The notes beneath the pieces are model-generated. The model saw only the letters and a list, made by a program, of their open reading frames with translations, searched no databases and was not told where the DNA came from. 64,000 nt of DNA from Streptomyces sp. 840.1 (GTDB taxonomy: Bacteria; Actinomycetota; Actinomycetes; Streptomycetales; Streptomycetaceae), in NCBI RefSeq assembly GCF_003751445.1, contig NZ_RJUU01000002.1, forward strand, positions 372,001-436,000, given 5' to 3'. Positions 37,420 to 47,273 of this stretch are shown here, piece by piece (within the stretch, counting starts at the first letter, position 1; the number at the start of each line of letters is the position of its first letter). The position numbers and the translations under genes were made by a program.

Positions 37420-37676
37420 CGTCCCGCCGCGTCAACCCGGCGTACCTGGGTTCATCCTGCCGGAGGGTTCCGGTCCGGGAGCGCCGGTTCCGGGAGGCGG
37501 ACGCCGGAGCGCACGCCGGCATCAAGAGCGCCTGCCCCCGGTGCCGTTGGCGCCTTCCGCACCCGGAACCGCACGCTGATTTTGCGCGCATCTTTATGTT
37601 CATCGAACGGAAGACCGGCGGAACGGTACGGCACAATGACCGTGCCCAGCAGGCTACTCAGTGACGGATCGGCGAT
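37420..37676. other. Intergenic stretch before VKOR gene
   Basis: Together with the hairpins this makes a 322-base gap without a gene. It includes a lower-GC island (about 37577-37612, TTTTGCGCGCATCTTTATGT), which may contain promoter elements for the VKOR gene. I see no coding sequence with family resemblance on either strand. Confidence 0.5.
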
Positions 37677-38312
37677 ATGACGACTGCAGCGGTTGACCAT
37701 CCCTCCTCCGACCAGGACGAGGACGGCGGGAAGAGGACCATCGGCGGCAGCCGTGCGCTCGCGGTGCTGCTGGTGATCACGGGCGCTGCCGGACTCCTCG
37801 CCGCGTGGGTCATCACGCTCGACAAGCTCAAGCTGATGGAGGACCCCACCTTCGTCCCGGGCTGCAGCCTCAACCCGGTGGTCTCCTGCGGCAACATCAT
37901 GAAGAGCGAGCAGGCCGCCGCCTTCGGCTTCCCGAACCCGTGGCTCGGGCTCGCCACCTACCCCGTGATCATCGGCATCGGCCTGGCGCTGCTCGCCGGG
38001 GCGCGCTTCCGCAGCTGGTACTGGCTCGGGATGAACGCCGGCACCCTGTTCGGTGTCGGCTTCTGCACCTGGCTCCAGTACCAGTCGCTCTACAACATCA
38101 ACTCACTCTGCCTGTGGTGCTGCCTGGCCTGGGTCGCCACGATCTTCATGTTCTGCTACGTCACCACGCACAACATCAAGCACCGGATCATTCCCGCGCC
38201 CAGCTGGCTGCGCAACGGGCTGACCGAGTTCCACTGGGTGCCGCCGATCCTGTGGGTCGGCATCATCGGCATGCTGATCCTGACCCGCTGGTGGGACTTC
38301 TGGACCAGCTGA
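37677..38312 (+). CDS. Vitamin K epoxide reductase (VKOR) family protein
   Basis: A 211-residue membrane protein with five hydrophobic segments. The VKOR cysteines are all present: C63 and C71 in the extracytoplasmic loop (PGCSLNPVVSC) and the CxxC active site C145-LW-C148 next to the quinone-binding helix; a further cysteine (C149) follows directly. Bacterial VKORs reoxidise a DsbA-like thiol oxidase and pass electrons to quinone, supporting disulfide formation in secreted proteins. Here no thioredoxin domain is fused, so the partner must be elsewhere. The ATG at 37677 has only a weak GGATCGG site. Confidence 0.92.
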   Translation: MTTAAVDHPSSDQDEDGGKRTIGGSRALAVLLVITGAAGLLAAWVITLDKLKLMEDPTFVPGCSLNPVVSCGNIMKSEQAAAFGFPNPWLGLATYPVIIGIGLALLAGARFRSWYWLGMNAGTLFGVGFCTWLQYQSLYNINSLCLWCCLAWVATIFMFCYVTTHNIKHRIIPAPSWLRNGLTEFHWVPPILWVGIIGMLILTRWWDFWTS

Positions 38313-38354
38313 GCGGCCCTCGCACACCCCGGCTCCCCCCGGGGCCCGGCCGGG

Positions 38355-38377
38355 TTGTCAGTGCGGTGACATAGGCT
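38355..38377 (+). promoter_or_regulatory. PafBC-type DNA-damage promoter of rarA
   Basis: TTGTCAGTG (38355-38363), eight bases, TAGGCT (38372-38377), the same pattern as before ruvC. The rarA GTG begins eight bases after the -10 element, so transcription should start at or next to the start codon, giving a leaderless mRNA. Confidence 0.75.
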
Positions 38378-38384
38378 TCAAAAC

Positions 38385-39767
38385 GTGGAGCCCGACCTCT
38401 TTACCGCAGCAGCCGAAGACCGCCAGGAGAAGGACCCGTCCAGCAGCCCCCTCGCTGTCCGGATGCGTCCCCGTATCCTCGACGAGGTCGTCGGCCAGCA
38501 GCATCTGCTCAAGCCGGGCTCGCCGCTGCGCCGCCTCGTCGGAGAGGGCAGCGGGGGACCGGCGGGCCCCTCGTCGGTGATCCTCTGGGGTCCCCCCGGC
38601 ATCGGGAAGACGACCCTGGCGTACGTGGTCAGCAAGGCCACCAACAAGCGCTTCGTCGAGCTCTCCGCGATCACCGCGGGCGTCAAGGAAGTGCGGGCGG
38701 TCATCGAGGGCGCCCGGCGCGCCACCGGTGGCTACGGCAAGGAGACCGTCCTCTTCCTGGACGAGATCCACCGCTTCTCCAAGGCGCAGCAGGACTCACT
38801 GCTCCCCGCCGTGGAAAACCGCTGGGTGACGCTGATCGCCGCCACCACCGAGAATCCCTACTTCTCGATCATCTCGCCGCTGCTCTCGCGCTCACTGCTG
38901 CTGACCCTGGAATCGCTGACCGACGACGACCTGCGCGGTCTGCTGCGCCGGGCCCTGGCCGACGAGCGCGGACTGGGCGGCGCGGTGACCCTGCCCGAGG
39001 ACGCCGAGGAACATCTGCTGCGCATCGCGGGCGGCGACGCACGCCGTGCGCTGACGGCGCTGGAGGCGGCGGCGGGTGCGGCGATTTCCAAGGGGGAGCC
39101 GGAGATCACCCTCCTGACCCTGGAGGAGACGGTCGACCGCGCCGCGGTGAAGTACGACCGGGACGGCGACCAGCACTACGACGTGGCGAGCGCCCTGATC
39201 AAGTCGATCCGGGGCTCGGACGTCGATGCCGCGCTGCACTACCTGGCCCGGATGATCGAGGCGGGGGAGGACCCCCGGTTCATCGCCCGGCGGCTGATGA
39301 TCTCGGCCAGCGAGGACATCGGGCTCGCGGACCCCACGGCGCTGCCCACAGCGGTCGCGGCGGCCCAGGCCGTCGCGATGATCGGTTTCCCGGAGGCGGC
39401 GCTCACCCTCAGCCACGCCACGATCGCCCTGGCCCTCGCCCCCAAGTCCAATGCGGCGACGATGGCGATCTCCGCCGCCCAGGAGGACGTGCGCAAGGGC
39501 CTGGCCGGCCCCGTCCCGGCCCATCTGCGCGACGGCCACTACAAGGGGGCCGCCAAGCTGGGGCACGCGCAGGGCTATGTCTATCCGCACGATGTCCCCG
39601 GCGGTATCGCCGCCCAGCAGTACGCCCCGGACGCCGTGCGCGACAAGCGCTACTACCAGCCCACCCGGTACGGCGCGGAGGCGCGTTACGCGGATGTGGC
39701 CGACCGGGTCCGCGAGCGGCTCGGCCGTACCGGCGGCGACGGCGAAGCGGGCCCGTCCGGGGCATAG
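38385..39767 (+). CDS. rarA: Replication-associated recombination protein RarA (MgsA)
   Basis: A 460-residue AAA+ ATPase of the clamp-loader clade. Walker A is GPPGIGKT (69-76), Walker [10 protein letters not shown], sensor 1 in [10 protein letters not shown], and the C-terminal tetramerisation region carries SEDIGLADP and [16 protein letters not shown]. RarA acts at stalled replication forks with single-strand-binding protein. The start is the GTG at 38385 ([15 protein letters not shown]), with no ribosome site, consistent with leaderless translation. Damage-type promoter directly upstream. Confidence 0.97.
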   Translation: MEPDLFTAAAEDRQEKDPSSSPLAVRMRPRILDEVVGQQHLLKPGSPLRRLVGEGSGGPAGPSSVILWGPPGIGKTTLAYVVSKATNKRFVELSAITAGVKEVRAVIEGARRATGGYGKETVLFLDEIHRFSKAQQDSLLPAVENRWVTLIAATTENPYFSIISPLLSRSLLLTLESLTDDDLRGLLRRALADERGLGGAVTLPEDAEEHLLRIAGGDARRALTALEAAAGAAISKGEPEITLLTLEETVDRAAVKYDRDGDQHYDVASALIKSIRGSDVDAALHYLARMIEAGEDPRFIARRLMISASEDIGLADPTALPTAVAAAQAVAMIGFPEAALTLSHATIALALAPKSNAATMAISAAQEDVRKGLAGPVPAHLRDGHYKGAAKLGHAQGYVYPHDVPGGIAAQQYAPDAVRDKRYYQPTRYGAEARYADVADRVRERLGRTGGDGEAGPSGA

Positions 39768-39789
39768 CGGGTCCAGGCCCTGCGGCCCC

Positions 39790-40623
39790 TCAGCGCGCGG
39801 CCGCTTCGAAGAGCGTGTGCATGGCGTGCCGCAGCTCGGTCACATCGCGCACCGGCTCGGGGAAATCGAAGCGTGCGTCGAAGCACCTGCCGTCCTGTTC
39901 GCACACCCGCACCCGCAGTCCCAGCCGGTCCAGTGCGAGCGGTACGACGGCCGGCCGGTGCGTCGGGCATTCTCCCGGGGCCCGCTCGCCGAGCAGACCG
40001 CACAGTGTGTCCAGCTGTTCGCCATGGGCCGCGTGCAGGTGCTGCAGCAGCTCCGCCTCGTGGATGACGAGCGGGTCGGCGCATGCGTCCCGGAACTCCT
40101 CGGGCTCGACGCTCCGCGCACCCCAGAGGTCGTCCACGTAGGCCTCGCCCGTCTCCAGCCGGAGCAGCATCCGGCCGGGTCCGGCCATGCCCGGTACCGT
40201 GGTGAGCCGGCCGAGGACCCGGGCGCGGCCGCGGATGCGGTGCGGTACGGAGACCGGGGCCACGTCGGTGATCTCCAGCACAGCCGTCAGCTCGTCGCCC
40301 TGGGCGTGCGTCGCGGCCCGTACCGCCGGGGAATCCGTGGGGAATTCGAGGAAGAGGTCCCCGTCAGGACCCACGCTGCGGGACAGCGGCATGAGCTGGT
40401 CCCAGCCCGCGGAGTCGAGGCCGGGGATGAGCAGTACCGAAGAGCAGGTACTCTGTACGAGAGTTCGTGTGCGCTCGGCTGCTGACGGCATCCGAGTGTT
40501 TTCAAGCCCGCTGGGACGCGGCTGACCACGATCAGATCGGCCTTCCGTCGTAGCAGCACCTTTATGCGTGCTGCCGCTGTCTGTGCTGTCCGTGACGTGT
40601 GTGGTGTTCCCAGGGCGAGACAT
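39790..40623 (-). CDS. DUF2470 domain protein
   Basis: A 277-residue protein. From about residue 50 it has a flavin-reductase-like split-barrel pattern (LIPGLDSAGWDQLMPL, then GDLFLEFPTDSPAVRAA, ELTAVLEITDVAPVSVPHRIRGRARVLG) and ends in a DUF2470 domain (EAELLQHLHAAHGEQLDTLCGLL, about 190-275). DUF2470 occurs at the C terminus of heme-utilisation/degradation proteins of the HugZ/HutZ type. The ATG at 40623 with AAGGAG is chosen; an ATG at 40491 would drop the 44-residue disordered start. Its promoter region contains an iron box, supporting a role in heme or iron metabolism, although heme binding is not shown by the sequence. Confidence 0.8.
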   Translation of the reverse strand: MSRPGNTTHVTDSTDSGSTHKGAATTEGRSDRGQPRPSGLENTRMPSAAERTRTLVQSTCSSVLLIPGLDSAGWDQLMPLSRSVGPDGDLFLEFPTDSPAVRAATHAQGDELTAVLEITDVAPVSVPHRIRGRARVLGRLTTVPGMAGPGRMLLRLETGEAYVDDLWGARSVEPEEFRDACADPLVIHEAELLQHLHAAHGEQLDTLCGLLGERAPGECPTHRPAVVPLALDRLGLRVRVCEQDGRCFDARFDFPEPVRDVTELRHAMHTLFEAAAR

Positions 40624-40637
40624 GCGATCTCCTTGAG

Positions 40638-40656
40638 TAAGGTGAGCCTAACCTAA
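40638..40656 (-). promoter_or_regulatory. Iron box (DmdR1/IdeR-type operator)
   Basis: On the minus strand the 19 bases read TTAGGTTAGGCTCACCTTA, one base different from the Streptomyces iron-box form TTAGGTTAGGCTCACCTAA. An extra TTAGG unit precedes it. It lies 15 bases upstream of the DUF2470 ATG and 24 bases upstream of the rpsD GTG. Confidence 0.85.
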
Positions 40657-40679
40657 CCTACAACGGAGGTCTGGAGAAC

Positions 40680-41294
40680 GTGCCTAATCAGTCGCGTCCC
40701 AAGGTCAAGAAGAGCCGCGCGCTCGGCATTGCGCTGACGCCGAAGGCGGTCAAGTACTTCGAGGCCCGCCCCTACCCGCCGGGCGAGCACGGCCGCGGCC
40801 GCAAGCAGAACTCGGACTACAAGGTCCGTCTGCTCGAGAAGCAGCGTCTGCGCGCCCAGTACGACATCAGCGAGCGCCAGATGGCGCGTGCCTACGACCG
40901 CGCCAAGAAGGCCGAGGGCAAGACGGGCGAGGCTCTCGTCGTCGAGCTCGAGCGCCGCCTCGACGCGCTGGTCCTGCGTTCCGGCATCGCCAAGACGATC
41001 TACCAGGCGCGCCAGATGGTCGTGCACGGTCACATCGAGGTCGACGGCCACAAGGTCGACAAGCCGTCCTTCCGTGTCCGTCCCGACAACATCGTGATGG
41101 TCCGCGAGCGCAGCCGCGACAAGCACCCCTTCCAGGTTGCCCGCGAGGGTGGTTACGACACCGACGGTGAGACCCCGCGCTACCTGCAGGTGAACCTGAA
41201 GGCCCTGGCCTTCCGCCTTGACCGGGACCCGAACCGCAAGGAAATCCCCGTGATCTGCGACGAGCAGCTCGTCGTCGAGTACTACGCCCGCTGA
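40680..41294 (+). CDS. rpsD: 30S ribosomal protein S4
   Basis: A 204-residue primary 16S rRNA-binding protein, also a translational regulator in E. coli. The N-terminal region lacks the zinc-binding cysteines (a C-minus form: [28 protein letters not shown]), while the central S4 RNA-binding motif ([30 protein letters not shown]) is intact. The GTG at 40680 follows GGAGGT and GGAG. It stands alone, not in an alpha operon with rpoA, and shares its 56-base upstream gap with an iron box and a divergent gene, so its own promoter must overlap or lie inside the DUF2470 coding region. Confidence 0.97.
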   Translation: MPNQSRPKVKKSRALGIALTPKAVKYFEARPYPPGEHGRGRKQNSDYKVRLLEKQRLRAQYDISERQMARAYDRAKKAEGKTGEALVVELERRLDALVLRSGIAKTIYQARQMVVHGHIEVDGHKVDKPSFRVRPDNIVMVRERSRDKHPFQVAREGGYDTDGETPRYLQVNLKALAFRLDRDPNRKEIPVICDEQLVVEYYAR

Positions 41295-41312
41295 TCCAGG
41301 CGTAGCCGCTCT

Positions 41313-43553
41313 TCACCAGCGCTCAGGCCCGCCCCTTCCCGAAGCCGGGGAGGCGGCGGGCTTTCGCGTTTTCCCGGCTTCGGGAACGGGCCCCGGCGCC
41401 TCCGCCGCGCCGGTCTCCGCATCACCGCGCCGCTGCCCTGGGCGCCCGGCCAGCGCCCTGGCCACCACCGCGTCGGTGCCGAGTGCGGCGCCGGCCCGTC
41501 GCTGCGACGCGTACCGCTCCTCGCCCAGCTCACGGCGGGCCAGCTCCTCGCACCGGGCCTTCGGCGCCCCGTAGTGAGCGGAACCGAAGAGCGGCAGACC
41601 CACCGACGGCCAGATCTGTTCGGCGGACCCCTGCAGCAGCGCGGCCTCGGCCGCGTCGCCCTCGACCACCGTGACCAGCGCCAGCAGTTCCAGTGAGAGC
41701 ACGGTGCCGAGCAGGTCGTGGAAGGCGTGGCTGATGGAGAGCGACTCCCCGAGGAGCTCCCTGGCCCGGACCGGGCGGCCCCGCTCCAGCGCGGCGAAGG
41801 CCAGCACGAACAGCGCGTAGCTGAGGGCCCATCGCTCCCCGTGGTCCTCGCAGATCTCCCGGACCTCCTCGCAGATCGTGACCGCGCGGTCCAGCTCGCC
41901 CCGGAACCCGACCGACATCGCCAGTTCGACCTGGGCCATCAGCACATTGCTGTTCAGCTCCCCGAGCTCCCGGTAACGGCCGAGCGCCTCATGCAGCAGT
42001 TCCTGCGCGCGCGCCGTGTCGTCAGTGACGAGCGCCAGGCAGCCGGTGCGGTGCAGCGCGTATGCCGATGCCGTCGCGTCACCGGCCAGATCCGCCTCCT
42101 CCCGGCACTCGGTCAGGGCCGAGATCGCCCCCACCGGGTCCCCCTGCAGCACCGCGACATAGCCGAGCACCCACAGCGCCTTCAGCCGCGAGGAGTCGTA
42201 CGGCGTCTCCTCCTCCAGCACATGGTCCAGCCAGTGCCGCCCCTCGGACAGCCGCCCGCAGCCGACCCACAGGAACCAGAGCGTGCCCGCCAGGTACTGG
42301 GCGAGGTGTGCCTCCTCCGGGCACTCCAGCGAACACTCCATGGCCCGCCGCAGATTGGGCAGTTCGCTCTCCACCCGGGCCGCCACCTCGCTCTGGCGCG
42401 GGCTGAACCAGTCCAGCTCGCACCAGGTCGCCAGCCCCAGGAACCAGTCGCGGTGGCGCCGGCGCAGCCGCTCCGTCTCACCGGTGGCCGTCAGCCACTC
42501 GGCGCCGTACTCGCGCACCGTGTCGAGCATCCGGTAGCGGGTGCCGGCCGCCGAGTCCTCCCGCAGCACGATGGACTGCGCGAGCAGCCCGGAGAGCACG
42601 TCGAGCACCGAGTCCGCGGGCAGGTCCGAGCCGCTGCAGATGTACTCGACCGCCTCCAGGTCGAACGGCCCGGCGAAGACCGAGAGCCGTGACCACAACA
42701 GCCGCTGTTCCGGGGCGCAGAGCTCATGGCTCCAGCCGATGGCCGTGCGCAGCGTCTGGTGGCGGGCCAGCGCGCTTCGGCTGCCGCCGGTCAGCAGCCG
42801 GAAGCGGTCGTCGAGGCGTTCCAGCACCTGTTCCGCCGAGAGCGCCCGCAACCGCCCGGCCGCCAGTTCGAGGGCGAGCGGGATCCCGTCCAGCCGTCGG
42901 CAGAGCTCCCGCGCCGCGCCCCGGGTGTGCTCGGTCAGCCGGAACTCCGGCTGCACCGCGGTGGCGCGCTCCGCGAAGAGCCGGAGCGCGTCCCGTTCGG
43001 TCATGGTCGCGAGCGGATAGGTGGCCTCGCCGTCGAGTTCCAGCGGCAGCCGGCCGGCCGCGAGCACCCGCAGCCGGGGGGCCCGGCGCAGCAGGGCCCG
43101 TACCAACTCCGCACAGGGGTCCACCAGATGTTCGAAGCCGTCGATCACCAGCAGGAGCCGACGCCCGGCGCAGTGTTCGAGGAGTGTGGTGCGGGGCGGT
43201 CTGCTGGTGTGGTCGGTCAGGCCCAGCGCGTCGACGAGCGCGTGCTCCAGCAGTTCCGGATCGTGGACCGCGGACAGCTCCAGCAGCCAGACCCCGTCGC
43301 AGTACCGTTTCTCCAGGAGGGCCGCGGCCCGGGTCACCAGCCGGGTCTTGCCGACCCCGCCCACCCCCACGACGGTGACGAGCCGGGACTCCTCCAGGAG
43401 TCCGGCGAGATCGGCCAACTCCTCGTCACGTCCCACGAACCTGTTCAGTTCCGCCGGGAGATTGCCCGCAGGAGCGCGCACCGGCCCGCTGCGTGCGGCC
43501 GGCGGCGTACCCGGGTCGTCGGAGGAGGGGAAGGGGCGCTGAGAGCGTCGCAT
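41313..43553 (-). CDS. STAND-type NTPase with TPR-like C terminus
   Basis: A 746-residue signal-transduction ATPase resembling the middle and C terminus of AfsR/SARP or LuxR-type regulators but without their DNA-binding domain. The P-loop is GVGGVGKT (63-70), the Walker B-like LLLVIDGFEHL follows near 140, and the helical part has GIPLALELAAGRLRAL and RLSVFAGPFDLEAVEYI. From about 430 it consists of helical TPR-like repeats that usually sense a partner. The ATG at 43553 (MRRSQRPFPSSDD) has no ribosome site; a TTG at 43592 with GGGAACGAGA upstream is an alternative. The gene ends over the rpsD terminator. Confidence 0.85.
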   Translation of the reverse strand: MRRSQRPFPSSDDPGTPPAARSGPVRAPAGNLPAELNRFVGRDEELADLAGLLEESRLVTVVGVGGVGKTRLVTRAAALLEKRYCDGVWLLELSAVHDPELLEHALVDALGLTDHTSRPPRTTLLEHCAGRRLLLVIDGFEHLVDPCAELVRALLRRAPRLRVLAAGRLPLELDGEATYPLATMTERDALRLFAERATAVQPEFRLTEHTRGAARELCRRLDGIPLALELAAGRLRALSAEQVLERLDDRFRLLTGGSRSALARHQTLRTAIGWSHELCAPEQRLLWSRLSVFAGPFDLEAVEYICSGSDLPADSVLDVLSGLLAQSIVLREDSAAGTRYRMLDTVREYGAEWLTATGETERLRRRHRDWFLGLATWCELDWFSPRQSEVAARVESELPNLRRAMECSLECPEEAHLAQYLAGTLWFLWVGCGRLSEGRHWLDHVLEEETPYDSSRLKALWVLGYVAVLQGDPVGAISALTECREEADLAGDATASAYALHRTGCLALVTDDTARAQELLHEALGRYRELGELNSNVLMAQVELAMSVGFRGELDRAVTICEEVREICEDHGERWALSYALFVLAFAALERGRPVRARELLGESLSISHAFHDLLGTVLSLELLALVTVVEGDAAEAALLQGSAEQIWPSVGLPLFGSAHYGAPKARCEELARRELGEERYASQRRAGAALGTDAVVARALAGRPGQRRGDAETGAAEAPGPVPEAGKTRKPAASPASGRGGPERW
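41336..41386. terminator. Hairpin after rpsD, inside the tail of the convergent ATPase gene
   Basis: Perfect 14-bp arms (41336-41349 and 41373-41386) with a 23-base loop containing TTTCGCGTTTT. It lies 41 bases past the rpsD stop but within the last codons of the convergent gene. Confidence 0.75.
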
Positions 43554-43707
43554 GAAACACGCAGAGTACTGGCCCGAAAGCGCTCCGTACAATCTCGTTC
43601 CCGGAACTGCCGCCCTGCCAGGCGGTAATGCGGTACAGGGCGTGAGCCCCGGCGCGATAGGCTCGGAGGCGGTGACCGGCCGCTACGGGGGCCGCCGCCG
43701 GAGCAGA

Positions 43708-43741
43708 GAACAACGCGGAACAACGAACAACGCGGAACAAC
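43708..43741 (+). repeat. Two perfect 17-bp tandem repeats in the leader of the DUF948 gene
   Basis: GAACAACGCGGAACAAC occurs twice in a row (43708-43724 and 43725-43741), followed by GCAGAG. The block is unusually A-rich for this genome and sits 38 bases upstream of the start of the DUF948 gene. Confidence 0.85.
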
Positions 43742-43778
43742 GCAGAGACAGACGACAAGCCAGAGAGAGCGGTGCACT

Positions 43779-44234
43779 GTGTCCGGTGGTGAGGTGGCCG
43801 GGATCCTGGTGGCCGTCTTCTGGGCGATCCTGGTTTCGTTCCTCGCCGTCGTGCTGGTGAGGCTCGCCCAGACGCTCAGGGCGACCACCAGACTCGTGGC
43901 GGACGTGACCGAACAGGCCGTCCCGCTGCTCGCGGACGCCTCCGCGACCGTACGTTCCGCGCAGACCCAGCTCGACAAGGTCGACGCGATCGCGACGGAC
44001 GTCCAGGAGGTCACCTCCAACGCCTCGGCGCTCTCCACCACCGTGGCCTCCACGTTCGGCGGTCCGCTCGTCAAGGTCGCCGCGTTCGGCTACGGGGTCC
44101 GGCAGGCCATCGGCCGCAAGACCGCTCCCGAACCGGAGGCGCGCTCCCGGCGATCGGTGATCGTCGGCCGGACCGTGCCGTCCGCGCGTGGCAGGAAGCG
44201 CAACGGTAAAAACTCCCGCGGATCGAAGGACTGA
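43779..44234 (+). CDS. DUF948 membrane protein
   Basis: A 151-residue protein with one N-terminal membrane helix (VAGILVAVFWAILVSFLAVVLVRL) and a long helical region (TRLVADVTEQAVPLLADASATVRSAQTQLDKVDAIATDVQ) resembling methyl-accepting/coiled-coil proteins, then a basic tail. This matches DUF948, often found before alaS in actinobacteria with unknown function. The GTG at 43779 begins the alaS operon: the DUF6167 gene follows after seven bases. Confidence 0.88.
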   Translation: MSGGEVAGILVAVFWAILVSFLAVVLVRLAQTLRATTRLVADVTEQAVPLLADASATVRSAQTQLDKVDAIATDVQEVTSNASALSTTVASTFGGPLVKVAAFGYGVRQAIGRKTAPEPEARSRRSVIVGRTVPSARGRKRNGKNSRGSKD

Positions 44235-44241
44235 CGCAGCG

Positions 44242-44604
44242 ATGTTCCGCCGTACGTTCTGGTTCACCGCCGGCGCAGCCGCCGGGGTATGGGCCACCGC
44301 CAAGGTCAACCGGAAGATCAAGCAGCTGACCCCCGAGAGCCTCGCGGCGCAGGCCGCCGACAAGGCGGTCGTGGCCGGTCACCGGCTCAAGGACTTCGCG
44401 CTGGACGTCCGCGAGGGCATGGTCAGGCGCGAGGCCGAACTGGGCGAGGCGCTGGGTCTCGAAGCCCCGGTCGACCCCGAACTCCCCGTGCTGCCCCATG
44501 TCGCCGTCGAGCCGGCGCCGCCTCGCAGGCGCGGGGCGCCCGCCCGCAACCGCACGCTCCCCTACAACTCGTACAACTCGTACAACCGGAATGAGGACCA
44601 CTGA
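44242..44604 (+). CDS. DUF6167 family protein
   Basis: A 120-residue protein with an N-terminal hydrophobic segment ([21 protein letters not shown]) and a helical middle ([32 protein letters not shown]). The C terminus contains an in-frame repeat of Tyr-Asn-Ser ([14 protein letters not shown]), from three tandem copies of TACAACTCG-like units at about 44562-44586. The function is unknown; the conserved position before alaS is the main clue. Its TGA overlaps the alaS ATG by one base. Confidence 0.8.
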   Translation: MFRRTFWFTAGAAAGVWATAKVNRKIKQLTPESLAAQAADKAVVAGHRLKDFALDVREGMVRREAELGEALGLEAPVDPELPVLPHVAVEPAPPRRRGAPARNRTLPYNSYNSYNRNEDH

Positions 44605-47273
44605 TGGAGTCGGCTGAAATTCGTCGCCGCTGGCTGAGCTTCTACGAGGAGCGCGGTCACACCGTCGTCCCTTCGGCGTCGCTCATCGCGGACGACCCGA
44701 CTCTGCTGCTGGTCCCGGCGGGCATGGTGCCCTTCAAGCCGTACTTCCTCGGCGAGGTCAAGCCGCCCGCCCCGCGTGTCACCAGCGTGCAGAAGTGCGT
44801 CCGTACGCCGGACATCGAAGAGGTCGGCAAGACCACCCGGCACGGCACCTTCTTCCAGATGTGCGGGAACTTCTCCTTCGGTGACTACTTCAAGGAAGGC
44901 GCCATCGAGTACGCCTGGGAGCTGCTCACCGGCTCCGTGGCGGACGGCGGCTTCGGCCTCGACCCCGAGCGGCTGTGGATCACGGTCTACCTCGACGACG
45001 ACGAGGCCGAGCAGATCTGGCGCGACAGGATCGGCGTCCCGGCCGAGCGCATCCAGCGCCTGGGCAAGAAGGACAACTTCTGGTCCATGGGCGTCCCCGG
45101 CCCCTGCGGTCCCTGTTCCGAGATCAACTACGACCGCGGCCCCGAGTTCGGCATCGAGGGCGGCCCGGCCGTCAACGACGAGCGGTACGTGGAGATCTGG
45201 AACCTGGTCTTCATGCAGTACGAGCGAGGCGCCGGCGACGGCAAGGAGGACTTCCCGATCCTCGGGGACCTGCCCTCCAAGAACATCGACACCGGCCTCG
45301 GCCTCGAACGCCTCGCGATGATCCTGCAGGGCGTGCAGAACATGTACGAGACCGACACCCTGCGCGTCGTCATGGACAAGGCCACCGAGCTGACCGGTGT
45401 GCGCTACGGCGCCGCCGAGGGCACGGACGTCTCGCTGCGCGTGGTCGCCGACCACATCCGCACCTCCGTCATGCTCATCGGAGACGGCGTCACCCCCGGC
45501 AACGAGGGCCGGGGCTATGTGCTGCGCCGCATCATGCGCCGCGCCATCCGGATGATGCGTCTGATGGGCGCCACCGGTTCCGTCGTCAACGAGCTGGTCG
45601 GCGTCGTGATCGAGACGATGGGGCTCCAGTACCCGGAGCTCATCACCGACCGCAAGCGCATCGAGACCGTCGCCCTCGCCGAGGAAGCCGCCTTCCTCAA
45701 GGCCCTCAAGGGCGGCACCAACATCCTCGAGACCGCCGTCACCGAGACCAAGGCCACCGGCGGCCGGGTCATCGCCGGCGACAAGGCGTTCCTGCTCCAC
45801 GACACCTGGGGCTTCCCGATCGACCTCACCCTGGAGATGGCCGCCGAACAGGGCCTGTCCGTGGACGAGGACGGGTTCCGCCGCCTCATGCAGGAGCAGC
45901 GGGACAAGGCCAAGGCCGACGCCCGCGCCAAGAAGACCGGGCACGCCGACCTGTCCGCGTACCGGGAGGTCGCCGACAACTCCGGCGCCACCGAGTTCAC
46001 CGGCTACACCATGACCGAGGGCGAGTCGACGATCGTCGGCCTCCTCGTCGACGGCGTTCCCTCGCCCGCCGCCTCCGAGGGCGACGAGGTCGAGGTCGTC
46101 CTGGACCGCACCCCGTTCTACGCCGAGGGCGGCGGCCAGCTCGCCGACACCGGGCGGATCCGGCTCGACACCGGCGCCGTGATCGAGGTCCGCGACGTCC
46201 AGAAGCCCGTTCCCGGCGTCCACGTCCACAAGGGCGTCGTCCAGGTCGGCGAGGTGACGGTCGGTGCCCCCGTCCTCGCCTCCATCGACAACACCCGCCG
46301 CCGGGCCATCGCCCGCGCCCACAGCGCCACCCACCTCACGCACCAGGCCCTGCGCGACGCACTGGGCCCGACGGCCGCCCAGGCCGGCTCGGAGAACTCC
46401 CCGGGCCGCTTCCGCTTCGACTTCGGTTCGCCCGCCGCCGTGCCCGGCACGGTCCTCACCGACGTCGAGCAGAAGATCAACACCGTGCTCTCCCGCGAGC
46501 TCGACGTCCAGGCCGAGGTCATGTCCATCGACGAGGCCAAGAAGCAGGGCGCCATCGCCGAGTTCGGCGAGAAGTACGGCGAGCGGGTCCGGGTCGTGAC
46601 CATCGGGGACTTCTCCAAGGAGCTGTGCGGCGGCACGCACGTCCACAACACCGCCCAGCTCGGCCTGGTCAAGCTGCTCGGGGAGTCGTCCATCGGCTCC
46701 GGCGTGCGCCGCATCGAGGCCCTCGTCGGCGTCGACGCCTACAACTTCCTCGCCAGGGAGCACACGGTCGTCGCCCAGCTCCAGGAGCTGGTCAAGGGCC
46801 GTCCCGAGGAGCTCCCGGAGAAGATCGCCGGAATGCTCGGCAAGCTGAAGGACGCCGAGAAGGAGATCGAGAAGTTCCGCGCGGAGAAGGTCCTGGCGGC
46901 CGCCGCCGGACTGGTCGAGTCCGCCCAGGACGTCCGGGGCGTCGCCCTGGTCACGGGGCAGGTGCCGGACGGCACCACCGCCGACGACCTGCGCAAGCTC
47001 GTCCTCGACGTCCGTGGCCGCATCCAGGGCGGCCGCCCGGCCGTCGTGGCCCTGTTCACCACGGCCAACGGCCGCCCGCTGACCGTCATCGCCACCAACG
47101 AGGCCGCCCGCGAGCGCGGTCTCAAGGCCGGTGACCTGGTCCGCACCGCCGCCAAGACGCTCGGTGGCGGAGGCGGCGGCAAGCCGGACGTCGCCCAGGG
47201 CGGCGGCACCGACCCGAACGCCATCGGTGACGCCGTCGCCGCTGTCGAACGCCTCGTCACCGAGACGGCGTGA
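44604..47273 (+). CDS. alaS: Alanyl-tRNA synthetase
   Basis: An 889-residue class II synthetase with complete architecture: catalytic core ([43 protein letters not shown]), editing domain with the zinc-binding H573-SAT-H577 and C675-GGT-H679, and the C-terminal C-Ala domain ending [15 protein letters not shown]. It attaches alanine to tRNA-Ala and clears mischarged serine and glycine. It overlaps the preceding gene by one base (TGATG) and ruvX by four bases (GTGA). Confidence 0.98.
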   Translation: MESAEIRRRWLSFYEERGHTVVPSASLIADDPTLLLVPAGMVPFKPYFLGEVKPPAPRVTSVQKCVRTPDIEEVGKTTRHGTFFQMCGNFSFGDYFKEGAIEYAWELLTGSVADGGFGLDPERLWITVYLDDDEAEQIWRDRIGVPAERIQRLGKKDNFWSMGVPGPCGPCSEINYDRGPEFGIEGGPAVNDERYVEIWNLVFMQYERGAGDGKEDFPILGDLPSKNIDTGLGLERLAMILQGVQNMYETDTLRVVMDKATELTGVRYGAAEGTDVSLRVVADHIRTSVMLIGDGVTPGNEGRGYVLRRIMRRAIRMMRLMGATGSVVNELVGVVIETMGLQYPELITDRKRIETVALAEEAAFLKALKGGTNILETAVTETKATGGRVIAGDKAFLLHDTWGFPIDLTLEMAAEQGLSVDEDGFRRLMQEQRDKAKADARAKKTGHADLSAYREVADNSGATEFTGYTMTEGESTIVGLLVDGVPSPAASEGDEVEVVLDRTPFYAEGGGQLADTGRIRLDTGAVIEVRDVQKPVPGVHVHKGVVQVGEVTVGAPVLASIDNTRRRAIARAHSATHLTHQALRDALGPTAAQAGSENSPGRFRFDFGSPAAVPGTVLTDVEQKINTVLSRELDVQAEVMSIDEAKKQGAIAEFGEKYGERVRVVTIGDFSKELCGGTHVHNTAQLGLVKLLGESSIGSGVRRIEALVGVDAYNFLAREHTVVAQLQELVKGRPEELPEKIAGMLGKLKDAEKEIEKFRAEKVLAAAAGLVESAQDVRGVALVTGQVPDGTTADDLRKLVLDVRGRIQGGRPAVVALFTTANGRPLTVIATNEAARERGLKAGDLVRTAAKTLGGGGGGKPDVAQGGGTDPNAIGDAVAAVERLVTETA

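Noticed and set aside
37452..37700. 82-aa minus-strand frame in the hisS-VKOR gap
   Set aside because: No ribosome site, no family resemblance, and it overlaps the VKOR start and hairpin region.
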